This document shows, piece after piece, positions 45,571 to 59,290 of a stretch of DNA of 64,000 nucleotides; position 1 is the stretch's first letter, and each line of letters begins with the position of its first letter. This DNA is from Dillenia suffruticosa (lineage: Eukaryota > Streptophyta > Magnoliopsida > Dilleniales > Dilleniaceae). The translations under genes were made by a program, and so were the position numbers. The notes under the pieces are model-generated. The model was not told where the DNA came from and searched no databases. It saw only the letters and a program-made list of their open reading frames with translations. The stretch lies in the NCBI GenBank assembly GCA_033439265.1, contig JAVTVX010000031.1, positions 18,148,001-18,212,000 of the forward strand. Reading direction: 5' to 3'.

Positions 45571-46758
45571 TCATTTTGTGGGGTAAGCAGCTTGAAGGGT
45601 CATGCCACAGAGTCCGTCTGGATTATCAACATCTCTCTGGACCCTAACGTAGCCTTTCTCCCCCCACAATTTGCCCCACGAGTTCTTCAAGAGCCAATAC
45701 TTAATTCCTTCTTTACTCTTCCCATAACCAACGATTGTTATACTATGGCCACCAATGAGGCCACATGGTCCGGTTATAACACCCTCTTTATAGAACCTAA
45801 AGTCATCATTATCCACACCAATGTTAACTGTGACCGGTTGGTTAGCCACAGCCTGAAGAAGAGCAGTTTCGTTTCTCGGTGGAATCCTTTCAAAGCCACT
45901 TATGGTTACGGCGCGGTCTGCAGTCTTGCTTTTGTCACAGGTTCCCCGTTTTCCTTGATAAGGGTAATTGGATTCTGTTGTGATGCCTTTGTTTTCGATG
46001 ATGTATTCGTAGGCCCCTGTCGGCCAACCACCTTGGCAGCCTCCATCGTTTTTGTCACAGTCCACAACCTGTTGCTCCGAAAGTGCAATTAATTGACCAG
46101 TTCTGATTTGGTTGATTCCTTCCACGGATGCTACAGCGGCGAATGCCCAGCAAGAGCCTACATTTTTCCATAATAAATGATAATCAAGAAAGCCATGTAT
46201 TGAGGCCTCCATGGTAATGTACGAGGGGGATATGGGATTGTGGTAGTTTCTCTCTACCTTTTCAATCGGCAAACAAAATAAAAAGAGAAAAGTACACTCG
46301 GATGAAGTTTAGGACTTACCACAAGCTTCTTGGCTTTTGACAGGAGTAACCGCGCCCATTTTCCTCCAGTCTATCTTTTTTGGCACGTTGTTTACATTGG
46401 CATACCTAAAGGGTGTTGATTTCAGGGTAGACATGGGTGGGGGGACTTGTTCCTTCAGACCAAAACGAGCTTTAAATTCCTCTCGGGTTAGATCAGCGAA
46501 TGCATTAATCTCTAATTTATAAGTTTTATTTGCGGATTGATTAATAGATTCAATATATTCAACATTTTTCTTGAATATATTGAGTCGGTGTTCCTTCTCT
46601 TCTGTATTCTTGTAATAACGTCTATATTGGGCCATCCAATGCTCGAACTTATGCAACATTGTCTCTGTAGGTACAGTGCGTGATGATGCTAGAGAAACCA
46701 AAGCACCCAATAAAAAAAGGATCACTATGCTAATGTCAAACTTTGAGGTAGCCATCAT
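45571..46758 (-). CDS. Papain-like cysteine protease, copy B2 (two exons)
   Basis: Exon 1 is 46758-46320 and exon 2 is 46157-45571, with a 162-bp intron. The flanks and silent sites are those of sub-unit 2, yet the 341-residue protein is identical to A1 and B1, having Arg46, Thr52 and Val230 where A2 has Lys, Ile and Leu. Either A2 acquired three replacement changes after the 31 kb duplication, or B2 was partly converted by a sub-unit 1 copy. All catalytic residues are present. Confidence 0.93.
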
Positions 46759-46817
46759 AGAAGTATTGCTTGAAATAGGTGTATAGAAGTTTGAATATAT
46801 TGAGAAATGTTTATGTG

Positions 46818-46825
46818 TATTTATA
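46818..46825 (-). promoter_or_regulatory. TATA box of protease copy B2
   Basis: TATAAATA on the minus strand, 60 bp before the ATG at 46758, same spacing as copy A2. Confidence 0.7.
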
Positions 46826-46896
46826 GTTGGATGTGCCTGAATAAACTTTCAATTCTGTGTACTGTTTTTCAAAAACATCAAATTTTATCTTGTATA

Positions 46897-47175
46897 TGTT
46901 GAGTTCCAGAATAAAATAACAACTATTTGAATAAAAGAGTTTTTTTTTTTATTTTTATATTTCCATATTTGTATTTATTAGAATATATTATGTATCAAAA
47001 TCAAATCAATTATTGGTTTAATTTTGAGACTATTTGATTTTTCTTATTTTTATATTTATAACTTTATATTTTTATATGTGATAATGAGTTTTTATATAAA
47101 CTCAATAGAGTATTAGGCTTTAATATTTTTATATTACTTTTGATATTCTCTAACATGAACTTGGTATCACAAGCC
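46897..47175 (+). mobile_element. Copia-like LTR remnant with primer-binding site (B2)
   Basis: Counterpart of 15492-15772: TGTTGAG start, TAACA end at 47155, PBS-like TGGTATCACAAGCC a few bases later. Confidence 0.5.
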
Positions 47176-47424
47176 ATGTTCATCAATCTTTCTTAATTAT
47201 ATAATTTTTTTTATATTTGTATCAAAAATGATAGAAATTTCACAAATTCCAAATCTATGGCAATAATTGATTGAATCATCAGTTCATATTTTATATTGCA
47301 TGAATGCCAAATTTCATTGATATTGAATCTTATTTTGTTTCAAATTCTAGTGATTTCATTGCATCACCTTGAGTTTAAAGGAAGATAATAGAAAATATTA
47401 AGTATCAAAATAAATAAAAAATTA

Positions 47425-48202
47425 TTTTCTTTTTCAACATGGTTTTACTACACCACATCAAGGGGAACGTAAGAAAATGTTGGGTATGAGATAATATTTT
47501 GTAGTGATATAATTTGTCAAATATTTGAGGTTTTTTCCTCGGTAGTTGTGAAGATGAATAATCTATACAAACAACTATTGCTACAGTGTAAGATAATGAA
47601 TGGATTATTATAATTCATATTTTACATTGTTCTCGTGATTATCATCTCTAACATCGGTATTATCTTTTTTTTCAAATTCAAGTAATTTTATTGTATTACT
47701 TTAAATTTAACGTAATCATTCAAAAAATTGAGAATTAAAATAAATCGAAGATCATTCTCTTTTCTAAGTGGTTTTGCTACACCACATCAAGGGGGATGTT
47801 AAAAAAACTTGGGTAGGAGATAATATTAGCATCGATTTGATTTGAAAAATATTTAAGGTTTTTTTTTCTTTTATGTTTCCATAGTTATAATAATAAATAT
47901 TATTATTGAATTAGTTTGAAAAATATTTGACTTTCTTTTTTATGTTTCCATGGTTGTAATAATAAATATTCTATGAACAAATTTCAGAGATTTTATTGCA
48001 CTATCTTAAGTTTAACGAAAATATTAGAAACTATTGAGTATCAAAATAAATAAATAATTATTCTCTTTTCTAACCGAGTTTTATTACACTACATCAAGCG
48101 GGACGTTAGAAGATATTGTGTATGAAATAATTAGCATTTATTTGATTTGAGAAATATCTGAATTTCTTTTTTTTATGTTTTCATAGTTGTAATAATAAAT
48201 AT
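47425..48202 (+). repeat. Degenerate LTR/TRIM-like tandem array (B2)
   Basis: Counterpart of 16020-16800; no MITE. The empty target ATAATTAGCATTTATT lies near 48126-48141. Confidence 0.45.
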
Positions 48203-48785
48203 TCTACAAATTACCATTGTTACAGTTTAAATGAATCCATAAATCATTAGAGTTTTCACATGATAAATTTCAATAATATTGAATATTATTATCCATTAGC
48301 TGTAACTCAATTGATGCTATCCCTTTATTTCTCTGACATGCAGCCTTACTTTGTTTTCCAAACTTGATTGGCTTTGTTGTACAGTGTTGTGTTTGATGGA
48401 GAAAAAACAATATTGAATATAAAAATAAATTGATTTTAAAATGTATTTGAGTTCCTTTTAACACTTGTGATGTTGTTATAGTTTAGTTTGTACAAGTGTA
48501 TCAATTTGGTTTCATATTTAATCAAATTTCTCTAATATTGAATATTATTTTGTTTTTTAGAATTCAAGTGGTTTCATGGCAACATATTGAATTTGAGAGC
48601 AAATGTTAAAAAATATTGAGGGGTCATAATTAGTAATCATCTGATTATAAAAATATCTGAATTTCTTTATTTTTATGTTTTTATATATTTATAATAATGT
48701 TTGTTCTATTAATACTCAACCTTTTATATAGTTCAGTTGAAACAATAAATTATTATTTATTCATATTTCTGTTGAAGTAATTGTT

Positions 48786-49094
48786 TCAAAAGGTGATAGC
48801 TGCACTCGGTGAGTTCAAATAATATGTAAAGGAATTGTAGTACATCACGGTAGCATCGTAGGAGTCATTGTTGTAAAAGATGATAGTTGCACTCGATGAG
48901 CTCCAATTGTACGCGGAGGAATCGTAATAACTTATTGAATAAAAGTGCTCCGGACAATGTAGGATTGAATATGTCAAATTCTTGAAAGAGAGATCCAAGA
49001 TTTGAATAAAGCTTAGGTTACATAGGCTAGAAGGAAAACTTCCACGCAAATTGTATGACGGTAGGCAGAGAACTTTCATCCATTGTTGAGCCAC
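48786..49094 (-). pseudogene. LRR receptor-like protein remnant (B2)
   Basis: Identical in translation to 17384-17692: one LRR segment without start, transmembrane part or C-terminal region. Confidence 0.7.
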
Positions 49095-49210
49095 TCTAAA
49101 TATTAGGTTTTTCTCTTTGCAAGAAAACTTGAATGTTCCCCTAGATTTAATCTTCTAGGGTTTGTTGAAGGGTTTTGAGTTCAAATCTATAGGTGTTTGG
49201 GAACACTTGA

Positions 49211-51735
49211 TGTTGTACCGGGACAATTTAAAAAAAAAAGAAAAAAAAGAAAGAAAAGTAAAAAAAAGCACTCACACACTCTCCCCCCCTCTCTTCCCTC
49301 TTCGCCCACTTTCCCAATTCCCCGATTGCATTTCCTGCAAAACCCCAACCCCCCTATCTCTCCCTCTCCCGTTACAGTCTCTCTCGTCTCTCTCTCCCTC
49401 CCTATTTCTCTCACTCTCCGCCTCCCTCCTGCGCCGCATCACCCTCAATCATCGGCGAGTCACCACCGCACGCGGCCACCGTCATAACTCCACCTCTCTC
49501 TTTCCCTTTCTCTCTCTCATGCATGAACAGTTTTCCCTCTCCCTTCTTTGGTCGCTCGCGTAGTGCTCGTTGTGAGCACTTCTCCTCTGTAGCCATCCCA
49601 AATCGAAGCCCAATTGGACCTTCGAAAAACCCTAGGCCAAGACTGCGATTCTCTCTCTGCGCAGGTAAGGACTGGTTCCTAATCCTAGCTCTAGGGTTTC
49701 AAATTTTCTTAGTAATTTGGCTTAATTTCTAAAATTTGCTTTAATTTGGAAGCGTTGCAGGTTCTAGACTGAATCAAACGGCACACGGAAGCTAGGTCTG
49801 CGAGCTGCGAAAACCCTAGGTGAGGGAATTTCTAATCCCTTCAATAGTTGAATGAGTTTAGGCTGAATTTAAAATGAGAGCTTTGTATATGTTCTGAAAA
49901 ATGTGCGGAATTTGAAGAGAGTGCACTTTCCTAAAAATTGATATGTGATTTCTAGGGTTACGCCTAAATCCTACATGAATTTAGGCTGATTAATACGAAA
50001 AAAACATGTTAGATGAAATTAGAAACTTATTGGGTGGTGTAGAACAGCTTTCCTTAGAATTTGATTTAAAATATGCATGAAAAATATTATGGTTATGTAA
50101 ATTCAAGAGAAAATTGGAAAAATTGTTAGAAATTAGAGAAAATTGAGGAATATTGGAAATTAAAGTCATTGGTGAGGCAAATAATCCTAGATTGATGAAA
50201 TGAGAATTTAGAAATGTGAATGTGTAAATTAAGGTTATATTAAATTATGAGAAAATTTGAAAACCCTTTAATAGGACTTTATTTGATGATAAATTGTGAT
50301 AATTGGTCTAGATTAATTTTTGGAGACTCGAAAGGAGTCATTATAGAGTAATTGTGAAAATTGGGAGTGAATACCCTCCTTAGAGGGGAGTGAATACCCT
50401 CCTTATAGGAGAGTGAATGGTTATGTGCATATGAATGAGTAAACTGTTTTCAGTTATAATTTATAAATTGAGTTTTGAAATGAATTTGCAAATGGAATTG
50501 AAATTGTTTTGTGATTGTAGTATGCCTAAAATGAAATTCTGAAATGTCTATGACTGTTGAACTTGATTATTGGATTTTTGCACCATGTTACTTTAGGATA
50601 CTCATGTGAATTGTGAAATATTACTCTACCTTATATTTAAGCATGCATTAATTGATAAATTGAGTTTGGTAACATGGTGCTGGGAAAAATGACTGTAGTC
50701 TAAGTTTTGCCATGGACCGGGCAGTTTGGGGTGACATGGTTAAGGCTGTTTAATTTAGTTTGGGGTAGGCGGGTTGGAGAGCCTCCTTAGGCTGCCGGAT
50801 AATGTGGTAGCACCCCACGGAGTTTCGGGCCAATGCCAAGGTGGAGGACATTTTATAAAAATTATGAAAAACTCTTTGGCGAATCCTACCAACGGCCATT
50901 GGTAAGAGATTGCTTTAGGTACACCCTAAAATTTATGAAAATGAAAATTTAAGTCGTGGGACTGTATAATTGAGTTGATACGATTATTTATATGCAAATG
51001 ATTGTATTTATTGCATTGAATAACAGTTGATATATGTATTTAGCATTATCACCCCCACCCCACATTTTTATGTTATATGCCACTGCACTCCACTCGCTGG
51101 GTATTTCCCAATACTCACCCCTCCTTTAAATCTTTTTCAGAGGAATGATAGACTGTGGTTGGTATTGGCTAATTCAGAGATCTTTTAGTGATCCACAATA
51201 GGAATCGATAGTGGATTCTATTCTCTTGAGACTTGATATAGTTTCATCCATAAAAGGAAAACTATTGGACTATTCTTTTGAGATTTGGATTTATTAATTG
51301 ATACTTGTCATATATTTTGGGACAAGTATCGGTGAATCCAAGCTTAGTTTGCATGGAAAGTGTCCAATTTTGTTTAAAACTTATTGTTCTCATTTGGGAT
51401 ATTTGGACTTTTATTAGGATGGTTGAAATATTTTGAGATTGTGAATTTGTGGAACTTTGGAATGACTGGGAAGGCCACATTGCATGCATTGCATGTACAG
51501 GAACCCCTCCCTAAATGTGTGCTGATGTATGCTTGTATGCACAGGGATGAGACGGATGGACTCCTTGCATATGTATTGATTCTATGATTTCTCATTTTGA
51601 TAGGTTTTACGTTTTCAAAAATTTATTAAAAAATTGGAATGTCTTATGCTATCCCGGTATATAGGGAGGTTATGCACGTATGCCGAGATAACGCGGCGGT
51701 TGTTACGTACTCGACGGGAGGGTCGAGGCTTGATA
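49211..51735 (+). mobile_element. 5-prime LTR of plus-strand chromovirus (B2)
   Basis: Counterpart of 17809-20311. It carries a 24-bp tandem duplication of the GGGAGTGAATACCCTCCTTA motif (50362-50411) that accounts for most of its extra length. Confidence 0.8.
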
Positions 51736-51742
51736 ATTCTAT

Positions 51743-51753
51743 TGGTATCAGAG
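51743..51753 (+). promoter_or_regulatory. Primer-binding site of plus-strand chromovirus (B2)
   Basis: TGGTATCAGAG, the intact initiator-Met tRNA complement; unit A has one substitution here. Confidence 0.8.
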
Positions 51754-51979
51754 TGAGGCTCACGATTTTAAATGTTTAAAGGTTTATGTCCCAAAGGTTT
51801 CTAAATGTTTTAAAAACATTTTTTTTTGGAAATTTAGATTTTAAAAGAATTTTTAAAGGATGTACAAAAACTTTCCATGGATCAAAAAGGGCTAGGACTC
51901 AATTTATTTTTAGGGGGTTAAATACCTAGCCACATGCCTAATTTAGTGGGCTAAGCATAATACTCTTTTTATAGGAGTC

Positions 51980-53345
51980 ATGCCGCCTAGACAAATGACG
52001 AGAAATGTTAGTGAGATTCCTCCTTCTGAGCACGAGAATGAGTCGTCCTCACATGCTCCAACTTCTTTTCCAGCTGTCACAAGTACACACCCGACTCCTT
52101 CAACCAGGGTTCCTCTACCTCCTATTACCTCCCTCCAGCAAGTGATGGAGTGGTGGAGTTCTTTCGGGGCATAGTATCAAGCTTCGGCCCAATCTTCTGT
52201 TCCTCCGCCGGTTCCTCCTTCTACACCGGCTGTGGTGCCTAGTATTCCCATAGCATCTGCTCCACCGGTTGTTATATCAACCGAATGTCCTACAGTGGAG
52301 TTGTCAAAGCTACTCAAATAGGCGAAACAGCTCGGATGCGACACTTTTTTAGGCACTTGTGATGCCTCAGTGGCCAAGGAATGGATTGGCCGAGTTTAGG
52401 AGACCGTCACCGATATGAGATTAAGTGATGAGATGAAGTTGTGGGTGGCGGTGAAATTGCTGGACAAGGGAGCTAGAACCTGGTGGGAGAATGAGAAGGC
52501 TAGGGCAACCACACTTCTCTCTTGGATAGATTTTCTGAAATTTTTTGAAAAAAAATATTATACTCGGTTCTATAGGGACCAGAAGAGAGAGTAGTTCTTC
52601 AAGCTTGTTCAGGGAAATAAGACGGTGTTTGATTACGAATCAGAATTAAGGGAACTTGCTACTTATGTTCCGGAGTTTGTAAGCTCCGAGGAGTCCCTAT
52701 GTACAAAATTCGAATCGGAACTGAATTTGAGCATAAGGGAGAAGATGTCAATCACAAAAGGGCACACATTTCAAGATGTTTTGGATTTGGCCCTAAGAGC
52801 CGAGAAGATGGTGATTGAAAGGGGAAAAGTCCGAGAGCATGGGAAGTGGAAGAGGTCCGGTGGTTTCATACCGGGCCAAAGTTCTAAGAAGAGTAGAAGT
52901 ATGGGCTCCTTCAGTGGTGGATTTGTTTCAAGATCGGTTGGCTCTCCTCAAGGCCAACGTGTGTCTCAATTTAAAGCCCCTACCTCTAGTGCTATTTCGG
53001 GAAGCCAATCAACGGCAAATAGGAAGGAACCGTGCAAACATTGTGGCAATTTTCATTTTGGGGTTTGCCAAGTACCCAAGAGGTACTACGACTGCGGAAA
53101 TGAAGGCCATTTACGCAATATTTGCCTGGAATTGGGACGACGAAGTCAGATAAGGCGGGATCGCCCTAGTGGATTGATGGACAGCCAAGCAAACACTCAT
53201 GTTCCACCTTCAGTTGATACATCGTGGACAAGGACTGGAAGCAACACTGAAACTACTCCAACTCAACGTTCGTAAATGAGGGCATAGACCAGAATCTACG
53301 CAATGACTAATGAGAATGCCTAGAACAGCCTTGACATAGTCACAG
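51980..53345 (+). pseudogene. Chromovirus gag, plus strand, broken by stops (B2)
   Basis: Same gag as 20556-21921 with the same four TAG stops. An additional stop at 53273-53275 (CGTTCG then TAA) ends the open part earlier than in A. The acceptor-like TTTTTATAG again ends 5 nt before the ATG. Confidence 0.85.
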
Positions 53346-53559
53346 GTAAATCTCTTAAAACCCGAACTTGATATTTTAGAATATTATGAGATCTTAGTTG
53401 CTAAATTCTAAATTTGAGGTATATTAGAGATTTTGCATGATATTAAGGGGAATTGAGGTAATTTTGATATTGTTGATGATTTGATGACATTGAGTGTTTT
53501 AAATTCTGATTTTATTCGGTTAATTTTAGAAATTTGATCCTTATTTTTCGCATGTATAG
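53346..53559 (+). other. Putative gag-protease intron (plus-strand chromovirus, B2)
   Basis: Counterpart of 21922-22135: ACAG/GTAAAT donor and GTATAG/GT acceptor, 214 bp, in-frame junction when removed. Confidence 0.7.
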
Positions 53560-53652
53560 GTATGATAAAAATTTTTGGAATTGATACTTGTGTTTTAATT
53601 GATACTGGGTCTAATAATTCTTTTGTAAACACTGAGTTTGCCAAGCATTTGA
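53560..53652 (+). pseudogene. Chromovirus aspartic protease, N-terminal fragment (B2)
   Basis: Same fragment as 22136-22228 but with the canonical LIDTGSNNSF active-site loop. It is cut at 53652 by the LTR of the opposing element. Confidence 0.8.
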
Positions 53653-55752
53653 ACAGCCGCCACGTTGTCTCGATACACGGGCAGAACCCCCATATACCGG
53701 GACTCCGCAAGACTACAAATCAATTCAACAACTTATCCAATACACAACACTATCAGAAATAGGAAAATCATATAATAATGCACATGCAAAGGACCCATCC
53801 GGTCCATCCCTATACACACAAGCATACGTAGACACACAAATGGGGTGGGGGTTCTTGTACATGCATGCATGCAAAGTTGGCCATCGCAACCGTTTCAGAA
53901 TTCTCAGCACAATTAAAACATTTAAAACGAAAGAAGTCCCAAATCATAATCGCAGGATTTTATTAACACTCGTACAAAGAAACGAGCTAGCGTCAGTAAA
54001 ATCCAAGCGGTTATGAGATATACAGAACTTCACAAATTCAAAAGAAAGTATCGAAACTCAGAATTTCAATCCAAATGTCCCAAATGAGAGTTAAGAGAAA
54101 ATGAACAAGTTTCGTACGAATTCCAACACAAACTATGTAAGGATTCCATCAATACTTACTCTTATATATGAAACAAGTATTGATTTAATCCATATCAAAA
54201 GAATTATATAAGTCTTCCCTTTCATGGATTTTCAAATCAACTAAAATAACCCTATATCATTGTAATACCCATACAAAATAGCAAAAATTTTTCACAAACT
54301 TCAATCCCCGAGTCTACGTACTAAGTGTCCTCTGTAAAATGTGAAAAAAAGGGTGAGTATTAGGGAATACTCTGTGAGTGGAGTGCAATGGTATGATTGT
54401 GTGATAAATGAGGGGTGAATATGGGAAAATCAGAATATATCTCAAACAATACTTCCTATATATCGAAACATTTTCAATAAATCAGATATTTCGCAAAGTA
54501 TGCATCCACATCAAGTATTTTTTCAGAAAATCACAAGGGTCCCATCGAAATCACTTCCGTCCTGTGTTTGGTTGAACCAAGGCGGAAGCTTGCCAAGGGG
54601 TTTTCCATTTCAGTATTCCAAACACTACCGCCTTCCCTGACGTTGGCTCGGACCTCCCCTGGGTGCAATCTGAATAGTCCGACGTGATAGAGAAGAGGCC
54701 ACGTATACCTCTCTCGCAATGAAACCCCAACCACGCCACCCCGTCGGGTTGCTTTGTGGAGGGAATGACTATAGCCATTACACTTGTACACTATCATTTC
54801 ACAATCATTCAAATTACAGTCAATGTGCCTTGGTTCATCAAACAAATTCTGAAATTCATGCTACAAGTATTTATAAATCCAATATCAAATGCAAATGGCA
54901 CAGATTCATTGATAATTTCATAGGATGCATTCGTAATTCACACTTCCATTCCAGACATCCCACAATCACAAATAATTTCATATAACACTTGTAAAAATCA
55001 TTCAAAACATTTCATAAAAGAATTTAAACTCATTTGCTCATTTATAACACAATGGACTATCCAATAACCTTCTAGGGAGGGTATACACTCCCTAATTTCA
55101 TAAGTTTTCCAAAATGACTCCCTTTAAGTCTCCAAAAGATCAACCTAGACCAATAATTCACAATTTCAATTCAAACTCCAAAGAAAGCTATTCGAATCAG
55201 CCCAATAAGTTTCTAATTTCATCTAACATGTTTCTTTCGTATTTAATCAACCTAAATTCATGTAGAATTTAGACGTAACCCTAAAAATCACATATCAAAA
55301 TTCAAGAAATTGAACTCTCTTCAAATTTCGCACATTTTTAGAGTATATACAAATCTCTCATTCTAAATTCGGACTAAACTCATTCAAATTTCTGAAAGAA
55401 CTAGAATTTCTCTTACTTAGGGTTTTCGTAGCTTGTAGCTGTAGCGTTCGTGCATCTACAACTCAGTCCGAGAGAATCAAAACCCTTAAGCTATTGATCA
55501 GAGAATCGTTCTTACCTGCACAGGGGAAGAAATGCAGGTCGCGGCCTAGGGTTTCAAATGTCTCTTGCTACTGCTGGCTTGGGCTCCTGCGAGGGCTGCA
55601 AAAGAGCTCTCGTCAGAGGGAGAGAGCAAAGCGCATGAGTGCGCGAGCAAGGAGAGAACAACGCTACTATCGCACGCTCGGGAAAGGGGGAAGAGAATCT
55701 GTTCGTGCATGCGCGGGAGAGGAGTGAAACGGAGAGCGAAACAGAGAGTGAG

Positions 55753-55787
<35 letters not shown>

Positions 55788-55900
55788 GGGAGAAAGAGTG
55801 ACGGGAGAGATTGGGAGAAAGAGAGAAACAGAGAGAGAGATTAAGTGAAATTTGGGAAAGTGACTTTCCCTTTTCTTTTTTTTTTTTGGTCGGTGCGACA
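53653..55900 (-). mobile_element. 3-prime LTR of minus-strand chromovirus (B2)
   Basis: Counterpart of 22229-24477. The LTR start reads TGTCGCACCGACC, closer to the expected inverted partner of the GTGACA end than the TGTGGCACC of unit A. Confidence 0.82.
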
Positions 55901-55919
55901 ACTCTTAACCCCCTAAAAA
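55901..55919 (-). promoter_or_regulatory. Polypurine tract of minus-strand chromovirus (B2)
   Basis: TTTTTAGGGGGTTAAGAG on the minus strand, next to the LTR start. Confidence 0.65.
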
Positions 55920-55950
55920 CAAATTTCATCCCCGAAATTCCAAGATACAA

Positions 55951-58900
55951 TTATACATCAAAGAGCTACGGTTGTTGCTTCCACATTAATTCTTCGGTTT
56001 CCCAAGTCTGTTTTTCGACTTGATTATTTCTCCATAGCACCTTAACCATAGGAATCTGCTTATTTTTCAACTGCTTGATTTACCTATCAATGATCTTCAC
56101 CGATTGTACCTTGAAACTCAAATTCTCATTCAATTCCACTGGAGGTGCTTCCAATGTGTGTGAGGGATTCGGTAAATATTTCTTCAACATGGAAACGTGA
56201 AAAACGTCATGGATCTTCTGCAACTCCGACGGTAATTCTAGTCGGTACGCCACTTGTCCAATCCTTTCGAGAATTTTGAAGGGGCCAATATAACGAGAAT
56301 TTAGCTTTCCTCGTTTATGAAAACGGATTACACCCTTCCATGGAGATATCTTCAAAAACACCATATCTCCTTCTTCAAATTCCAAAAACCCTCTTCTCTT
56401 GTTGGCATAGCTCTTTTGTCAATCTTGAGCTACTTTTATTCTTTCTCAAATTAGTTTCACTTTCTCTTTAGTGTCATCGATCATTTCTATACTCTCAATC
56501 TTTCTCTCTCCAACTTCGTCCCAACACAATGAAGTACGACACTTTATTCCGTAAAGGGTTTCATAGGGGGGCATCCCTATACTAGCTTGATAACTGTTGT
56601 TGTAGGCAAATTCAACCAACGGAAGGTACCTATCCCAAGCACCTTGAAATTCCAAAATGCATGCCCTAAGCATGTCTTCCAATGTTTGGATGGTGCGCTC
56701 CGATTGTCCATCGGTTTGAGGATGAAAAGCAGTGCTGAATTTCAACTTAGTCCCTAAAGACTCTTGCAGCCTTGGCCAGAATCTAGAAGTGAGCCGAGGG
56801 TCACGATCCGATACAATGAACACCGGCACTCCGTGAAGTCTCACGATCTCATCAATGTACAACTTTGTTAGTCTTTCCAAGGAATAAGTGTTTAAGTGTT
56901 CCTGTCGGTTCTAATGTTCAGCTTTGATCTGCTGGCATACTAGACACCTCGCCACAAATTCGGCTATCTCTCTCATTATCCCAGACTACAAATATGATTT
57001 TTTGACGGTTCGATATATTTTGGTACTCCCCGGATGCATAGTATAGGCCAAGGAATGCGCCTCTTCAAGTATAGCAATCCGGAGATCTTCATTTTTCGGA
57101 ATACATGTGCGTTTCCCATACATTATAATTCCATCATCCCGAATCCGGAATTCACCACCTTCCCCTTTTTGGATTTTCTCAACAATGCCCTTCAACTCAT
57201 CATCGGTAGCCTGAATCTCCTGAATGCGATCCAACAACGTGGGTCTGACCACAAACTTGGCTAATAAAGCACCTTGATCATCCTTAGCCAATTCGACTCT
57301 GAGTGCTCGGAGCCCAACTAAACAAGAGAGGTATAAACTCCCTTGGAATGTCACAGATGAGGATTTGTGACTTAAAGCATCAGCTACAACATTCGCCTTC
57401 CCGGGGTGGTAGTCAATCACGAAGTCATAGTCTTTGATTAGCTCTAACCACCTTTTTTGTCTCAAATTGAGCTCCTTTTGAGTGAGTAAGTATTTGAGAC
57501 TCTTATGGTCGGTAAAGACCTTGCAAGTAACCTCATACAAATAATGTCATCAAATCTTTAAGGTAAACACATTGTCAGCTAGCTCTAAATCATGAGTAGG
57601 GTAATTTGCTTCGTGCTTCTTCAGTTGGCAAGAAGCGTAAGCAATCACCTTATCATCTTACATCAGCACGCACCCTAATCCTTGCTTGCTAGCATCATTG
57701 TATACCGCATAATCACCACCGCCACTAATAGGGAGAGCAATGATAGGAGCGGAGGTCAACCTTTACTTAGGCTCTCGAAAACTATTCTTACACTTCTCGT
57801 CCCATTCGAACTTGACTACTTTTAGAGTCAAATTGGTCATCGGAGCTGCTATCTTCGAGAATCCTTCTACGAATCTCCAATAATACCCTGCTAATCCGAG
57901 AAAACTTCGTACCTCGGTGACGTTTTTAGGTTGCTCCCACTTCAGAATGACTTCCACCTTCTTTGGATCCACAAAAATCCCATCACTAGAAACCACATGT
58001 CCCAAAAATCCAATCTCGTTTAGCCCAAACTCGTATTTTGAGAACTTGGCATACAACTCTTTCTCCCTAAGAGTTTGCAAAATGATTCGGAGATGTTCGG
58101 AATGCTTTTCATCACTTTTGAAATACACCAAAATGTCGTCAATGAAAACTATGACAAATTTATCAAGATAGGGATGGAACACTCGATTCATGAGATCCAT
58201 GAAGGCCGCGGGAGCATTCGTCAACCCAAATGGCATTACTAGGAATTCGTAGTGTCTATACCGGTTCTAAACGTGGTCTTGTGAACATCACCACCCTTGA
58301 TCTTCAACTGATGAAGTCGATCTTCGAAAAGACACTTGCACCTTGGAGTTGATCGAACAAATCATCAATTCTTGGAAAATGATACTTATTCTTGATCATT
58401 GCCTTATTGAGCTGTCGATAGTTAATACATAATCGAAGGGTTCCGTCTTTCTTCTTCACAAACAGAACCGGAGCATCCCATGGCGACGTGCTCGATCGGA
58501 TGAACCCTTTCTCCAACAACTCTTGGAGCTGAATTTTTAGTTCTTTCAGCTCTGCGGGTGCCATTCGATATAGAGGAATAGAAATTGGTGCAGTGCCAGG
58601 AATTAGATTTATTGTGAAATCAAATTCTAGGTTTGGTGGCAACCCAGGCAACTCTTCCGAAAAAATATCCAGAAAATCGTTCACCACAGGAACATCATTC
58701 AGACTAGGGCTCCTCCCCGTGGTATCAACAATGTGAGCCAAATAAGCTTCACATCCTTTATGCACTAATCTCCGTGGTTCAAGAGCTGAAATTACACAAC
58801 TCGGCAACACTCGCCGTTCACCGATGAATACAAGCAAAGAACATCCTGGCCTTTAGAATTCCACTTCCTTAGTGAAGCAATTCATGGAAGCTCGATGAAG

Positions 58901-59175
58901 ATATAGCCAATCCATGCCTAGGATGATGTCAAAATCTTTCATATCCAACGGAATCAAATCCGCTTCAAGGATTATCTCATCAACTTTCACCTCATAAGAC
59001 TTATATACTGAATCCATAATCAAATGCTCTCCCAAATGGGTGATAGCCAACAATTCTTCTGCAAGTGGGACTAATGGCCTATCAGAATGTCTAGCAAACT
59101 CCGAACTCACGAATGAATTACTAGACCCGGTATCTATGAGCACATGTGCATCTACATCAAAAATTTTTATCGTAC
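55951..59175 (-). pseudogene. Chromovirus pol, broken (B2)
   Basis: Same domain order as 24528-27752. It is less decayed: the RNase H to integrase-zinc frame is open from 57540 to 56986 ([20 protein letters not shown]), where unit A has a stop. The integrase-core deletion that removes the first catalytic Asp is shared, so it predates the unit duplication. Differences such as GVPVF for GMPVF and SSDGIF for SSDEIF agree with the family consensus in B. Confidence 0.88.
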
Positions 59176-59290
59176 CTATAAATATAACACATAAACCAAA
59201 TTATATTATCTACATTCCTTAAATCATAATCACAAACCATCAAATCGTAATCATTTTCAAATTCAGAACCTATAATTCAATAAAGATTAC
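59176..59290 (-). other. Putative gag-protease intron (minus-strand chromovirus, B2)
   Basis: Counterpart of 27753-27867 with an intact ACAG/GTAATC donor and TTTATAG/GT acceptor, 115 bp. Confidence 0.72.
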
